This document shows positions 1-7,761 of a stretch of 34,798 nt of DNA, piece after piece. The stretch's first letter is position 1. Each line of letters opens with the position of its first letter. The translations under genes were made by a program, and so were the position numbers. The DNA lies in the IMG/VR virus record IMGVR_UViG_3300047678_000064, positions 1-34,798 of that record; one strand, written 5' to 3'. The stretch comes from a virus. Below the pieces are notes generated by a model that made no database searches, was not told where the DNA came from, and was given only the letters and a program-made list of their open reading frames with translations.

Positions 1-438
1 ACCTCCAATCTGTTCGATTGCATACTTGGAGTATACAACTCCTGAATTACCAAGGAAGGTAATATCAGTGATGTCTGGTTCATTCCAAAACATACCTTTA
101 GCCCAGTGTAGAACAGTAGTACCTTCTACAAAAAGTTCATTGATATTTTTAAGGTGATTGGGTAGAGCAATATCATCATCATCCCATGTAGCAATAACAT
201 CAAATTTGGCCTGTTCTACATCAAACTGTACTTTAGCTCCTATAGTTGAGAATTGATCTACAAAATTGATTATTCTAACATTAGGGTGATTAAATACTAG
301 TGTCTGGTGAGCGTAATCATTAAGGATAATGAGCTCACATTTGTCTTGTGGGTAATCTTGCTTGAGGAAGCTTTGTAAAGCCTCCTCAAGAAAATTAACC
401 CTTCCATATGTCAAACATATGCAGCTAATACCTACCAT
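1..438 (-). CDS. Family 2 glycosyltransferase, N-terminal part (cut by window edge)
   Basis: 146 codons are open from ATG at 438 to the window edge, so the C-terminus is missing. The start of the protein (ISCICLTYGR, then FLEEALQSFLKQDYP and ELIILND) matches the nucleotide-binding beginning of GT-A fold, family 2 glycosyltransferases. The segment ATWDDDD around residue 105 is the expected DXD metal/nucleotide-sugar site. Such enzymes move a sugar from a nucleotide-sugar to an acceptor; in phages the acceptor may be modified DNA, a virion protein or host surface glycan, and the sequence does not say which. The start overlaps the stop of the preceding gene by 7 bases, so the two are translationally coupled. 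The family call is firm; the acceptor is unknown. Confidence 0.8.
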   Translation of the reverse strand, partial: MVGISCICLTYGRVNFLEEALQSFLKQDYPQDKCELIILNDYAHQTLVFNHPNVRIINFVDQFSTIGAKVQFDVEQAKFDVIATWDDDDIALPNHLKNINELFVEGTTVLHWAKGMFWNEPDITDITFLGNSGVVYSKYAIEQIGG

Positions 439-719
439 ATGTGTGCTATGTCAAAATAACTAATCATTATTACTTCTCTGTCCTCTGATAAAATGATTTT
501 TGCTGCTTTAGCTGCAGATGTAGGATCTATCATAACTTCATCTCCTTCTGAGATGTCTGTTATATCACTACCTACAGCGTAGACTCTTAATCTACCATAA
601 GATTTCATTTTTTCAGCTTCTAGAGCTGCTTTAGACTCCTCATCTAAATGTAAACTGCTTTTTGGTTCTACAGGGAGCTCTAGATACATCCTTCTCCCTA
701 ATAACTTTCTAAACTCCAT
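432..719 (-). CDS. Small protein with a GroES-like (co-chaperonin) C-terminal half, tentative
   Basis: 95 aa. Residues 43-95 read as a compact beta-rich unit: a G-x-VYAVG strand (about 46-50), then an S-EGD-VMID turn (about 57-65), a short Ala/Lys-rich segment, and a closing strand with an acidic SEDREVIMI stretch (78-86). This order (AVG, then GD-V, then an ED-ILA-like end) resembles GroES and phage substitutes such as T4 gp31, which cap the host GroEL during folding of capsid protein. The first 40 residues are charged and not recognisable. It overlaps the neighbouring upstream gene by 11 bases and the glycosyltransferase by 7. The GroES link is an inference from motif order only; an unrelated small beta protein is possible. 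Confidence 0.55.
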   Translation of the reverse strand: MEFRKLLGRRMYLELPVEPKSSLHLDEESKAALEAEKMKSYGRLRVYAVGSDITDISEGDEVMIDPTSAAKAAKIILSEDREVIMISYFDIAHIW

Positions 720-1068
720 TTGGCTCTTGTGGTGTAAGTGTTAAGTTACGATCTACTTCATAGTATGAAGTGGCTCTTCTAAATCTGAGTTTATCCTTCT
801 CATTAAGGTGAATTTCAGACTGTAACATCTGTGTTTCCATTTTAACAATGGGTTTGCCTTTCATATTATTGACTACAGATTGTCTAGTTTCTTCATGGAA
901 GTCATCCAGAATAACAATAAGTTTATTATCTTCTGTTTCCATAGATCTAATTACTTTATCTATATTGAAGGAAGCCATTCTAGTTTTAACAACTGGTTTA
1001 GTTCCTGCTGGAGCTCCAGCAGCTGGAGTTATTGTGTACTCCAATGTGTAAAAAAATTGATTTCTCAT
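709..1068 (-). CDS. Hypothetical protein, 119 aa
   Basis: 119 aa, not recognised. The N-terminal 30 residues are hydrophobic and Ala/Pro/Gly-rich (ITPAAGAPAG), and the middle is an acidic/hydrophobic segment that probably forms a mixed alpha/beta core (SMETEDNKLIVILDDFHEE, about 42-60). It has no membrane segment and no catalytic motif I can name. The start codon lies 2 bases before the stop of the upstream 52-aa frame and its end overlaps the next gene by 11 bases, so it belongs to the same transcript as the GroES-like and glycosyltransferase genes. Plus-strand frames over the same bases are shadows. Confidence 0.75.
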   Translation of the reverse strand: MRNQFFYTLEYTITPAAGAPAGTKPVVKTRMASFNIDKVIRSMETEDNKLIVILDDFHEETRQSVVNNMKGKPIVKMETQMLQSEIHLNEKDKLRFRRATSYYEVDRNLTLTPQEPNGV

Positions 1069-1070
1069 AT

Positions 1071-1229
1071 CTAATTTTTTAAGGCTGATGTTAATGTATA
1101 ACTGTTAGCTGTACTATTAAAATTTGATAACCCTGTATTTATTGTTCCTGATCCTATATTACTACTACTACGTACTGTTAATCTCTGTGAAGGAGCTTGT
1201 GCAGGAAATTGTGTAGGAGATATAAACAT
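1071..1229 (-). CDS. Possible 52-aa Ser/Thr/Asn-rich protein
   Basis: An open frame of 52 codons fills what would otherwise be a 184-base gap. It runs from ATG at 1229 to TAG at 1071. The product is rich in Ser, Thr, Asn, Gln and Ala and has only one Lys, unlike the Lys/Glu-rich neighbours, which could fit a small structural or secreted piece. The frame remains open upstream of this ATG towards the previous gene, so the start is uncertain. It is supported mainly by position, tight spacing to the next gene, and the absence of any other explanation. Confidence 0.4.
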   Translation of the reverse strand: MFISPTQFPAQAPSQRLTVRSSSNIGSGTINTGLSNFNSTANSYTLTSALKN

Positions 1230-1252
1230 ATTAGGGTATGAAAAAGGAACAT

Positions 1253-1453
1253 CTAAAAATTTCTTATCATAATTTGAATATTATCAGGATTCTCAACATA
1301 TTTGTCTGGGATTTCTCTTGTTATTGCGAACAATAAATCCTTCTCTGACTTCGCAAGTCTAAAGATTGGAGGAATCACCATTTCTGAATCTTTATAATTT
1401 CCTTTATCATCATAAGAGTGTAACAATACTGTGTACTGAAATAAAGTTTTCAT
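1253..1453 (-). CDS. Hypothetical protein, 66 aa
   Basis: 66 aa, not recognised. It has a beta-strand-like N-terminus (LFQYTVLLHSYDD) followed by an amphipathic helical part (RLAKSEKDLLFAITREIPDK). The ATG is preceded by an A/T-rich leader ending AAAACC, the same sequence seen in front of the 5915 start, and follows phoH by 12 bases. No function can be assigned. Confidence 0.65.
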   Translation of the reverse strand: MKTLFQYTVLLHSYDDKGNYKDSEMVIPPIFRLAKSEKDLLFAITREIPDKYVENPDNIQIMIRNF

Positions 1454-1465
1454 GGTTTTAGAATT

Positions 1466-2119
1466 TTAATTAAAATCATATTCATACTCAAGAATCTTAC
1501 CAACTAAATCACTTCTATGGTTCTCTTTAAGCTTAATCCATTCTATGCCATCTACTTTCTTAGATAGTGCTATAGCGTAAGCTAAACCTGTGTAAGAGTC
1601 TTTGGTATCCTGTTGTTCTAAATCTCCATTAATAATAATCTTTCCAGTTTTTCCCAGTCTTGTTAGAATAGCAAGCATCTCAGCTTTAGATAAATTCTGT
1701 GCTTCTTCAACCACAAGAACATCTTCTACTGTTTTACCTCTAATAAATTGTACTGGGAGTGCTTTAACCTTTCCTTCTTTAATAAGTTCATTAACTTTAA
1801 GAGGGTCATAACAAGAGATTAAGTTCTCTTGAAATGCTTCTAAGTATGGGTTAAACTTATCCTTTAAATCTCCAGGTAAGAATCCTAGAGAATTACCTAC
1901 TTCAATGGCAGCCCTAGTGACCAGAATTTGATCACATTGCTTTGTCATTAAGAAATCCAGTGCTGTCTGAGCACATACAAGAGATTTACCACTACCTGCT
2001 CTCCCTGTTACAATAACAATTTGGTTATTAATAATTAGATCCTTAGCTGTTTTTTGCTCTTCATTAAGAGTGACATTATAGTGGATGTCTCCCTTTCTGG
2101 TTCTATTTGGGTCTTTCAT
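1466..2119 (-). CDS. phoH: PhoH-like ATPase
   Basis: 217 aa, close to the size of the ATPase domain alone. A P-loop GRAGSGKS lies at residues 39-46, and FIRGKT (126-130) is followed by VLVVEEAQN (134-142) as the Walker B/DEAQ box. TRLGKTGK and IINGDLEQQD (about 153-171) follow, and HRSDLVGKIL sits near the end; this is the full PhoH signature order. PhoH proteins are predicted ATP-dependent RNA/DNA helicase-like enzymes common in phages and induced by phosphate starvation in bacteria; the phage role is not settled. The start overlaps the stop of the HNH gene in an ATGA, so it is cotranscribed with HNH and dUTPase. Confidence 0.95.
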   Translation of the reverse strand: MKDPNRTRKGDIHYNVTLNEEQKTAKDLIINNQIVIVTGRAGSGKSLVCAQTALDFLMTKQCDQILVTRAAIEVGNSLGFLPGDLKDKFNPYLEAFQENLISCYDPLKVNELIKEGKVKALPVQFIRGKTVEDVLVVEEAQNLSKAEMLAILTRLGKTGKIIINGDLEQQDTKDSYTGLAYAIALSKKVDGIEWIKLKENHRSDLVGKILEYEYDFN

Positions 2120-2523
2120 GACACATTGAATTTAGTTGTAACAAAGTTAATCTTTTCTTGATACTTCTCACTAATAATGCCTCTGGTTTTATTGTCATGA
2201 CATGACATACAAACCATCCAAATGTTCTCTTCTTCCAAACTAAGTTGTGGGTATTTACTCTTTTCTAAAATATGATCAAACATATAAGAGCGTGGTTCAC
2301 TTCCTAAGCTATCTCCACAGTGCTGACATCTATGGATTCTCTTCTCCCAAATAGACATAAATAGTCTATTTCTAGCTACTAACATAGATACTTTTTCAAC
2401 CTTTTCTTTTTTTATATAAGGTATAGTTGTATTCTTAGTTAGTGAGGTTCTAGGACTGTGTTTTGAACACAGTCCTTTTCCCCATACAGGATTGTTACAT
2501 CCTTCTACACTACATGATTTCAT
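2116..2523 (-). CDS. HNH endonuclease with N-terminal zinc finger
   Basis: 135 aa. The N-terminus has a C4-x4-C9-x9-C19-x2-H22 zinc knuckle. The nuclease core has C66-x2-C69, then MFDHI with D83-H84, an acidic linker, and C105-x2-C108-H109 followed by N111-K, the usual zinc-bound HNH/beta-beta-alpha-metal arrangement. It would cut DNA using one divalent metal. It sits between dut and phoH with ATGA overlaps on both sides, so it is integrated in the operon and may act in DNA processing rather than being a recent homing insert. The exact target is unknown. Confidence 0.9.
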   Translation of the reverse strand: MKSCSVEGCNNPVWGKGLCSKHSPRTSLTKNTTIPYIKKEKVEKVSMLVARNRLFMSIWEKRIHRCQHCGDSLGSEPRSYMFDHILEKSKYPQLSLEEENIWMVCMSCHDNKTRGIISEKYQEKINFVTTKFNVS

Positions 2524-3035
2524 AAACCTGATGAACCATATCCACCTGTTCCCCTAACTGTCTCAGATAGTTCTTCAACTTCCTCCCACTCTATGGCAGG
2601 TCTAGGAATGATAACTATCTGACCAATTCTATCCCCTATAGCATAAAGTTCAGTAACATCTTCCCCATCAGGAACTTCTTTACTAAAACATATATAGTCA
2701 TAGTGATCAGATTCAAATCCCACAAGCTCATCTAGTGGTACAGAAGCAAAGTATCCTGTTGGTTTAAACTTCAAGAATATCTCTCCTCTATAACCAGGAT
2801 CTATAATTCCTACGCTATTGGATAATATTAAATCTTTCTTGGCATTACTGCTTCTTGGGAATATCAATCCCATGTAACCAACAGGTATCTCCATGGACAA
2901 TCCTGTACCATATGTACAATTACCTTCTGAATCGAAGATTCTTGATGTAGCCACTAAATCCATACCACTATCATCTGGTTTCATATATTGTGGAATAAAT
3001 GCCTCAGGCACTAACTTCTTGATTTTTACTTTCAT
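2520..3035 (-). CDS. dut: dUTPase (dUTP diphosphatase), trimeric type
   Basis: 171 aa. All five motifs are visible: I DSGMDLVA (22-29), II PRSSNAKKD (60-68), III GIIDPGYRGEI (76-86), IV GDRIGQIVI (134-142) and V RGTGGYGSSG (161-170). The protein therefore has a complete trimeric active site; it hydrolyses dUTP to dUMP and pyrophosphate, keeping uracil out of phage DNA and feeding dTMP synthesis. Relative to short dUTPases there is a 20-30 residue insertion (about 94-130) before motif IV. The start overlaps the end of recA by 32 bases. The presence of a UDG gene in the same genome fits a uracil-exclusion strategy. Confidence 0.97.
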   Translation of the reverse strand: MKVKIKKLVPEAFIPQYMKPDDSGMDLVATSRIFDSEGNCTYGTGLSMEIPVGYMGLIFPRSSNAKKDLILSNSVGIIDPGYRGEIFLKFKPTGYFASVPLDELVGFESDHYDYICFSKEVPDGEDVTELYAIGDRIGQIVIIPRPAIEWEEVEELSETVRGTGGYGSSGL

Positions 3036-4047
3036 CTTCTATTAAAGGTTTAGATTTAATTTTCTCTATTATTGATCTTTTAACTTCATTGTTGAAGTCT
3101 TCTTCAGAGAGCATATCCATAAATACGTCTAGTGGATATTTAATTTCTTTGAAGGTAAAAGTCTGGCCATACTTTCTGCCCAGTTCCAATGTATTCAATA
3201 ATTCCATTATTTCTTTTCCTTTGTCTATCCCTAAGCCATAAATTATATCAAATGAACATAACTTATAGGGAGCACCCATTTTATTCTTTACAACCTTAAT
3301 TTTGGTAACATTACCAATCACATCATCTCCATCTTTGAAGAGTGACTTGCTTACCTCTATTCTTACATCAGTATAGTATTTTAAAGCATGTCCTCCTTGA
3401 GTTGTGGTAGGATTCCCAAACATAACTCCAATTTTTTCCCTAAATTGGGAAATTACAATCATACAGACATTGTTATCTGCACAAGCATTCTTTAACTTAG
3501 GATATACACTATTGTTAAGTACTGCTTTCTTACCTATGGCAGAATCTCCAACTTCACCATCAACAACCTTTTTAGGCATAAGAGAGGAATCACTATCTAA
3601 TATAATGAGCTTTATCTCTCCAGTCTTAATTAAATCTAGTGCTATTTGGAATCCTTCTTCCCCACTGTTAGGCTGTGCAATTAACATTTTGGTGGTGTCT
3701 ACACCTAGCGCTTCAAAGTAATGCTTATCTACAGCATGCTCAGCATCTATATAAGCAACTATGCCTCCTTTCTTCTGACATTCAGCAGCTGCATGACCAC
3801 AGATGGTTGACTTACCAGTTCCTTCCCATCCCATTAACTCATACACTCTTCCTTCCACAAATCCTCCAGTGCCCAAGGCTATGTAATCAAATGCTATGGA
3901 GCCAGTACTGAACACATCGTAATCTCCTGTTGATTGATCATCAAGAGTCAGAATAGTTCCCTGGCCATAGGATTTGTTTAATTTATCCATGGCTTCTTGT
4001 AACTTAGTCTTACCCCCTTCCAAAGGAGGTGCTTTTTTTACTCCCAT
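3004..4047 (-). CDS. recA: RecA recombinase
   Basis: 347 aa, near the usual RecA length. Features include Walker A GWEGTGKST (73-81), DAEHA (101-105), QPNSGEEG (125-132), Walker B LIILDSDSS (147-155) with MPKK, GEVGDSAIG (164-172), the ISQFREKIGVMFGNP stretch (199-213) and the L2 region TTTQGGHALKYY. These match bacterial RecA almost element by element, whereas T4-type UvsX is more divergent. The C-terminal domain ends in an acidic/Lys-rich tail. It catalyses strand exchange on ssDNA filaments and probably works with the SSB candidate at 13.5-14.4 kb and the exonuclease just upstream. The ATG follows a TTAATTA-rich leader typical of this genome. Confidence 0.97.
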   Translation of the reverse strand: MGVKKAPPLEGGKTKLQEAMDKLNKSYGQGTILTLDDQSTGDYDVFSTGSIAFDYIALGTGGFVEGRVYELMGWEGTGKSTICGHAAAECQKKGGIVAYIDAEHAVDKHYFEALGVDTTKMLIAQPNSGEEGFQIALDLIKTGEIKLIILDSDSSLMPKKVVDGEVGDSAIGKKAVLNNSVYPKLKNACADNNVCMIVISQFREKIGVMFGNPTTTQGGHALKYYTDVRIEVSKSLFKDGDDVIGNVTKIKVVKNKMGAPYKLCSFDIIYGLGIDKGKEIMELLNTLELGRKYGQTFTFKEIKYPLDVFMDMLSEEDFNNEVKRSIIEKIKSKPLIEDESKNQEVSA

Positions 4048-4056
4048 AATTTCTAA

Positions 4057-4611
4057 TTAAGTAGTTAATTCAGCAAGCTTTTCAATTGACAGAGTTTCTT
4101 TATCATCATTAAAGGAATGCCAGACTTCTTGTTCTTCAGTAAACTTAACACCAAGTTTATCTTCCCAGTAATCTGTCATATCTTTAGTTTTATTGAAAAC
4201 TCTAAATTGTAGAGAAACTTCCTCTTTGAATCCTGAAGTAGACATAATCTTAATGATCTTTGGGAATTCCTGTTGGAAAGTTTTAGAGGTTTTAGAATAT
4301 TGTCCCTTTTTTATAAGATCAATATCCTTAGCAAATTTTGAATTTAATCTATAGACAACTACAATAAATCCTCCTTTATAGTCATAATCATCTATGACAT
4401 TAGTAGTTCTTTCATACTCTGTTTCAAGGAATTGTTTAAAGTCTAATAGATTATTAGGCTTAAATAGAAGATAGATAGCATTCTGATATTCAATATCTGC
4501 ACTGCTGTCTTTTATATAAGCATTGATAAATCCCATCTCTCTTAAAGTTTCTCTATTAAACTTTAGAAGAGGTACCATAAAAAGACTAGTCACTGTTTTC
4601 TTGGTGTCCAT
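4057..4611 (-). CDS. Hypothetical protein, 184 aa, in the recombination operon
   Basis: 184 aa, not recognised. Visible parts are a hydrophobic strand IYLLFKP near 46-52, a central strand FIVVVYRL (about 82-89), a Lys-rich region, and an acidic C-terminus. No catalytic motif, membrane segment or zinc site is seen. It overlaps the upstream exonuclease gene by 26 bases and precedes recA by 9 bases, so it is a candidate accessory factor of the exonuclease-RecA pathway, by context only. Confidence 0.75.
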   Translation of the reverse strand: MDTKKTVTSLFMVPLLKFNRETLREMGFINAYIKDSSADIEYQNAIYLLFKPNNLLDFKQFLETEYERTTNVIDDYDYKGGFIVVVYRLNSKFAKDIDLIKKGQYSKTSKTFQQEFPKIIKIMSTSGFKEEVSLQFRVFNKTKDMTDYWEDKLGVKFTEEQEVWHSFNDDKETLSIEKLAELTT

Positions 4612-5671
4612 TTGGCCTGATGTTTACAAATCCTTTGTTTTCATAATTAGTTTTGCTGATGTTCCAGACGTCCATTGTTTGTGCCCATTTAAGATCCTCT
4701 ATAAGATATCTTACTCCAGGATAAATCTTATCATTCCAAGTAAACCCTTCAAATGCATTAATCATGTCCTGTTCATCCATTGAATAAATGAGAGGACTGT
4801 AATAGTTTATACTATCACACACTATGAATTGAGGCAAGAGTACTGTGTAACCTATCCACTTATCATATCCTTCTGATAGACAAAGATGATTTACAGCTCT
4901 CCAATAAAGGTAACCTTGAATATAAGCTCTTCTATATAAATAGTAGTCACCAAAGAAGTTCTCAACTGACCAAACACACTTTAAATCATAGATGTGAATC
5001 TCCTTTTTTTGGTGATCTACTATTATCTTATCTATCATAGACTTGAACTCATGTCCTTCAACAAAATAACTTTCGATTTGAAATTGATTCATTACAGTGA
5101 ATCGATCATCAGTAACTGTGTTTATGATGGTTTTTGTAAACTCATTGTTCTGTAACTCCTCAACAATTCTTTCAGCATTGGTAACATCCTGAGCAGTTAC
5201 TACAGTTAGATTCTTGGAGCGTACCTCTCTAATCTCTCTATAATAAATCTCATTACTGCTATCCATAAACTTACCTAATACAGCAGCTTTAGCTATCTTG
5301 AATCCTGAGGCTGCATAAGCATCATCAGTAATATCTTCAAAGGTTCTGGTTATTACACCAAAACCATCTGTTGCTGCAGCGGTGGCTCTATAGAGTGCTT
5401 CAACAAATTCTAACATTAAGCCTGTTGGTACTGTCACACAAGAGGACATATAAAACCTATTGTCAAACTCTTCTGGTTCTAATAACAATGTTTCTACCAG
5501 ACGTCCCATATTAGTGGCAAGATTGTCCTTCTCTTCCACTTTCTCTCTCAGATAGTACTTCTTATAATACTTTCTTCTGTCCATACTGAAATCTTTCAGA
5601 CTGGATGAAGAATCTTTCTCAATAGCTCTATAGAGACCTTCCTCCTTGGTTTTATTTATCCCTTTAATCAT
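4586..5671 (-). CDS. PD-(D/E)XK exonuclease (RecE/RecB-like, DUF3799 type)
   Basis: 361 aa. The catalytic core is at 206-260: E206 and H207-FK, then D214 in SMIDKIIVD, then IYDLK (227-231) giving D229 and K231, followed by a helix with Y249 and Q252 (AYIQGYLYW), the QxxxY-like motif of RecB-type exonucleases. The N-terminal part (SSSSLKDF, then GRLVETLLLEPEEF around 56-70) is typical of phage exonucleases that resect dsDNA ends to give 3' single strands. It probably supplies substrate for RecA encoded 0.5 kb downstream. The long middle (80-200) is helical and unrecognised. Confidence 0.85.
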   Translation of the reverse strand: MIKGINKTKEEGLYRAIEKDSSSSLKDFSMDRRKYYKKYYLREKVEEKDNLATNMGRLVETLLLEPEEFDNRFYMSSCVTVPTGLMLEFVEALYRATAAATDGFGVITRTFEDITDDAYAASGFKIAKAAVLGKFMDSSNEIYYREIREVRSKNLTVVTAQDVTNAERIVEELQNNEFTKTIINTVTDDRFTVMNQFQIESYFVEGHEFKSMIDKIIVDHQKKEIHIYDLKCVWSVENFFGDYYLYRRAYIQGYLYWRAVNHLCLSEGYDKWIGYTVLLPQFIVCDSINYYSPLIYSMDEQDMINAFEGFTWNDKIYPGVRYLIEDLKWAQTMDVWNISKTNYENKGFVNIRPNGHQENSD

Positions 5672-5915
5672 CGTGCTCTATATTTGGATCCCATTTATAG
5701 CTCACTAGACAATATCCTTTTGTTCCATTTCTTCCAGGTATGTGACCTGAGGTTAGAACGACCTTCTCCTTTAGACTATGGGGGTCCATAGTCATAACTT
5801 TATCCTGAAAACAGATGTGCATGACATCATTTTTTCTAATGCATTCGGCAACTTCATAATCTCTTACACTGACTAAAGAGTCATTCTGAAAGAGAGTCTT
5901 TACTAGTTTTCTCAT
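5664..5915 (-). CDS. Hypothetical protein, 83 aa
   Basis: 83 aa when started at ATG 5915, which I prefer over the ATG at 5957 because it lies 10 bases after the upstream stop and is preceded by CCAAAACC, almost the same leader as at 1453. The product is mixed alpha/beta (VRDYEVAECIRKNDVMHICFQD, in two halves) with a Gly-rich turn HIPGRNGTKG and an acidic end. It is not recognised. It overlaps the exonuclease start by 8 bases and may be coupled to it. Confidence 0.6.
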   Translation of the reverse strand: MRKLVKTLFQNDSLVSVRDYEVAECIRKNDVMHICFQDKVMTMDPHSLKEKVVLTSGHIPGRNGTKGYCLVSYKWDPNIEHDD

Positions 5916-5925
5916 GGTTTTGGAT

Positions 5926-6330
5926 TTAAGGATTCTTTCTGGTATTAATATTATCAATCACACTTTTAGCAGTGTGACAAGCTGAACATATGCACTGAAG
6001 ATTATCAATTTCACAGAACAATGTTTCTACAAATTTAGGAAGATCTTGAGCATTATTGAGACTTCCAACAGGATTTATATGATCAACAGAAACTTCTGAT
6101 CCTTTAAACCAGTTTTTACAGACATTACATTGATATTCATACTTTTGTCTATTATTAGGACCTACATATGGCCGACTAGCAAGTTGTCTGGTTAAACTAA
6201 TTGGTTTCCAGACAATGCTTCTTCTTCTCAATGAATTTCTTATAAACAGCCAAAAAGAAGCTTCAGTAAATGTACCAGCATTTCTATTCTTAATAGCTTT
6301 GCTCGCTCTTTTATATGCTTTCTTCTTCAT
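5926..6330 (-). CDS. HNH endonuclease
   Basis: 134 aa. The N-terminal 60 residues are very basic (RASKAIKNRN, RNSLRRRS) and likely bind DNA. The nuclease core has C68-x2-C71, VDHINP with D83-H84, and C115-x2-C118-H119, with a further Cys at 113. This is the zinc-supported HNH fold of phage endonucleases. Its ATG lies 15 bases beyond a long hairpin (6345-6376), so it begins a new translational unit after rIIB. It could be a free-standing homing endonuclease or a recombination nuclease. Confidence 0.88.
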   Translation of the reverse strand: MKKKAYKRASKAIKNRNAGTFTEASFWLFIRNSLRRRSIVWKPISLTRQLASRPYVGPNNRQKYEYQCNVCKNWFKGSEVSVDHINPVGSLNNAQDLPKFVETLFCEIDNLQCICSACHTAKSVIDNINTRKNP

Positions 6331-6344
6331 AATTAAAGATATTA

Positions 6345-6376
6345 AATAAGGGACATTATTTCTAATGCCCCTTATT
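6345..6376 (-). terminator. Hairpin terminator after rIIB
   Basis: A 14-base-pair inverted repeat (one G-U pair in RNA) with a GAAA loop on the minus strand: AATAAGGGGCATTA, GAAA, then TAATGTCCCTTATT, followed by a T-rich stretch (TTAATATCTTTAATT). It begins 4 bases after the rIIB stop codon and ends 15 bases before the next ATG at 6330, so it could end or attenuate the transcript. Confidence 0.7.
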
Positions 6377-6380
6377 AGAA

Positions 6381-7757
6381 TTAGTTTATAACACTAATTC
6401 TTTTGGTTATTGCTTTCTTCATCTCTCCTAGAGATAATACAATACTATTTATTTCTGCAGTAGAAATACTAGGAAGATTGAATTCATATTTTGTGGATTC
6501 AGCAGTAAATCCATCCTTAACTCTTTTGGCTAAGTCTTCTAATTCAGTGATAGCATATTGTTCATCTAACTGAAAGAAGTCAAAATCTCTAGAATTCATT
6601 ATTTGATTTGCCTCAGATACCGTAGTAGTCATAAATGGCAAATACTCCCAACATCTTCCTTTCTCTCTTCCAATACCAACTACCTTCATGGGATTATGTA
6701 AAGTAAACACCGAAGTATCTCCACATAATACATAAGGAGCTGTATGGCCAGCAAAATGTAACCCAGCTCTAGCACAATCCTGTGTGCTCCAATCGCAGTT
6801 TTCCTTTGGCATGCTAACCACTTTCCCTATTCTAATGTCAAATGTTTTAGTCCAATTATCAGTGAATCTATTTTGAGTCATATTTGGTAAATCCAAGTAT
6901 AAGTCAGTAAGATTACCAACAATTGATCCTTCGCTTTTATTATCATAATCAGCTGTTTCTACTAATGAAAATGAGTCATTAGCATGAGCTATGATAATGT
7001 AATCAGAAGGGTCTCTTTTCCAAACAGCTTTCACTTTGTTATAAGCATTGCTTATATACTTAATAACGTTACTATTACCAGCGTCTCTAACCTCAACAAC
7101 ATTTCTAAGTGCTACAAAGAAACCTTGCTTGGTAATCTTCATTCCATTTTTATCCAAGAAGTCATACAGACTGTCTGCTACTTCAGCTCTAGGATTTAGA
7201 CAACACCACATGAAGAAGTTCTTTAATCCTTGGTACTCATCATCTTCTTTTAAATCATTTTCCAGCTCTTGGAAGTTAGTAAACGTATGTCTGCCTACAA
7301 CTTCAGCAAACTTGTTAACCAATAGTGGAGGTATTGATCTACTTGTTCCTGTCAAGTATATAGTCTTACCTTTAGAGGTAAAATCTACAAGCTGTTCAAG
7401 TAACTTAAACCCTTCAGCCAGTGCTGTTAATTTCTGTGCTTCTGATCTTGTTTCAATTTGCTCTTGAACAATTTCTTCATCTTCAATTACAGCATTAATT
7501 TCTTCTATTGAAGTGGCTTGCTGAACTGTCAAATAGTCCTTTTCAGTTGCATTTGGTTTGGTAATAATATTACCATCCTTCAGCACTACAGTAAGCACTT
7601 CATTAACAAGCATTATACTTAAGTATGGTCTTCCATGGGATGGAATAGGACAGTTTGGAATGATCACTCCTACTCTGTCTTCCACAGCTTTTTTAATAGC
7701 TACCTCTACTCTCTCTTTGAACCAATCCATACTTAAAAATTCTTTTCCTTTTTTCAT
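6381..7757 (-). CDS. rIIB: RIIB-like protein
   Basis: 458 aa. Three features match T4 rIIB relatives: NPRAEVADSLYDFLDKNGM (about 190-208) followed by ITKQGFFVALRNV; the IGKVVSMPKENCDW segment; and TQDCARAGLHFAG, the Cys-x4-GLH motif. Next to it lies an rIIA-type GHKL gene with a 4-base gap, the same gene order as in T-even phages. RIIA and RIIB are membrane-associated in T4, affect lysis timing and are needed to grow on lambda rex lysogens, so they are seen as counters to host exclusion. A helical acidic region (85-130) is lineage-specific. A terminator hairpin follows the stop. Confidence 0.85.
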   Translation of the reverse strand: MKKGKEFLSMDWFKERVEVAIKKAVEDRVGVIIPNCPIPSHGRPYLSIMLVNEVLTVVLKDGNIITKPNATEKDYLTVQQATSIEEINAVIEDEEIVQEQIETRSEAQKLTALAEGFKLLEQLVDFTSKGKTIYLTGTSRSIPPLLVNKFAEVVGRHTFTNFQELENDLKEDDEYQGLKNFFMWCCLNPRAEVADSLYDFLDKNGMKITKQGFFVALRNVVEVRDAGNSNVIKYISNAYNKVKAVWKRDPSDYIIIAHANDSFSLVETADYDNKSEGSIVGNLTDLYLDLPNMTQNRFTDNWTKTFDIRIGKVVSMPKENCDWSTQDCARAGLHFAGHTAPYVLCGDTSVFTLHNPMKVVGIGREKGRCWEYLPFMTTTVSEANQIMNSRDFDFFQLDEQYAITELEDLAKRVKDGFTAESTKYEFNLPSISTAEINSIVLSLGEMKKAITKRISVIN

Positions 7758-7761
7758 GATT

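Noticed and set aside
848-1074. Plus-strand open frames here and at many other places (for example 3404-3721, 7048-7467, 15628-15987, 33632-33868)
   Set aside because: They are opposite to clear minus-strand genes with recognisable domains or tight operon junctions, and their products are low-complexity or Ser/Leu-rich as expected for antisense reading.
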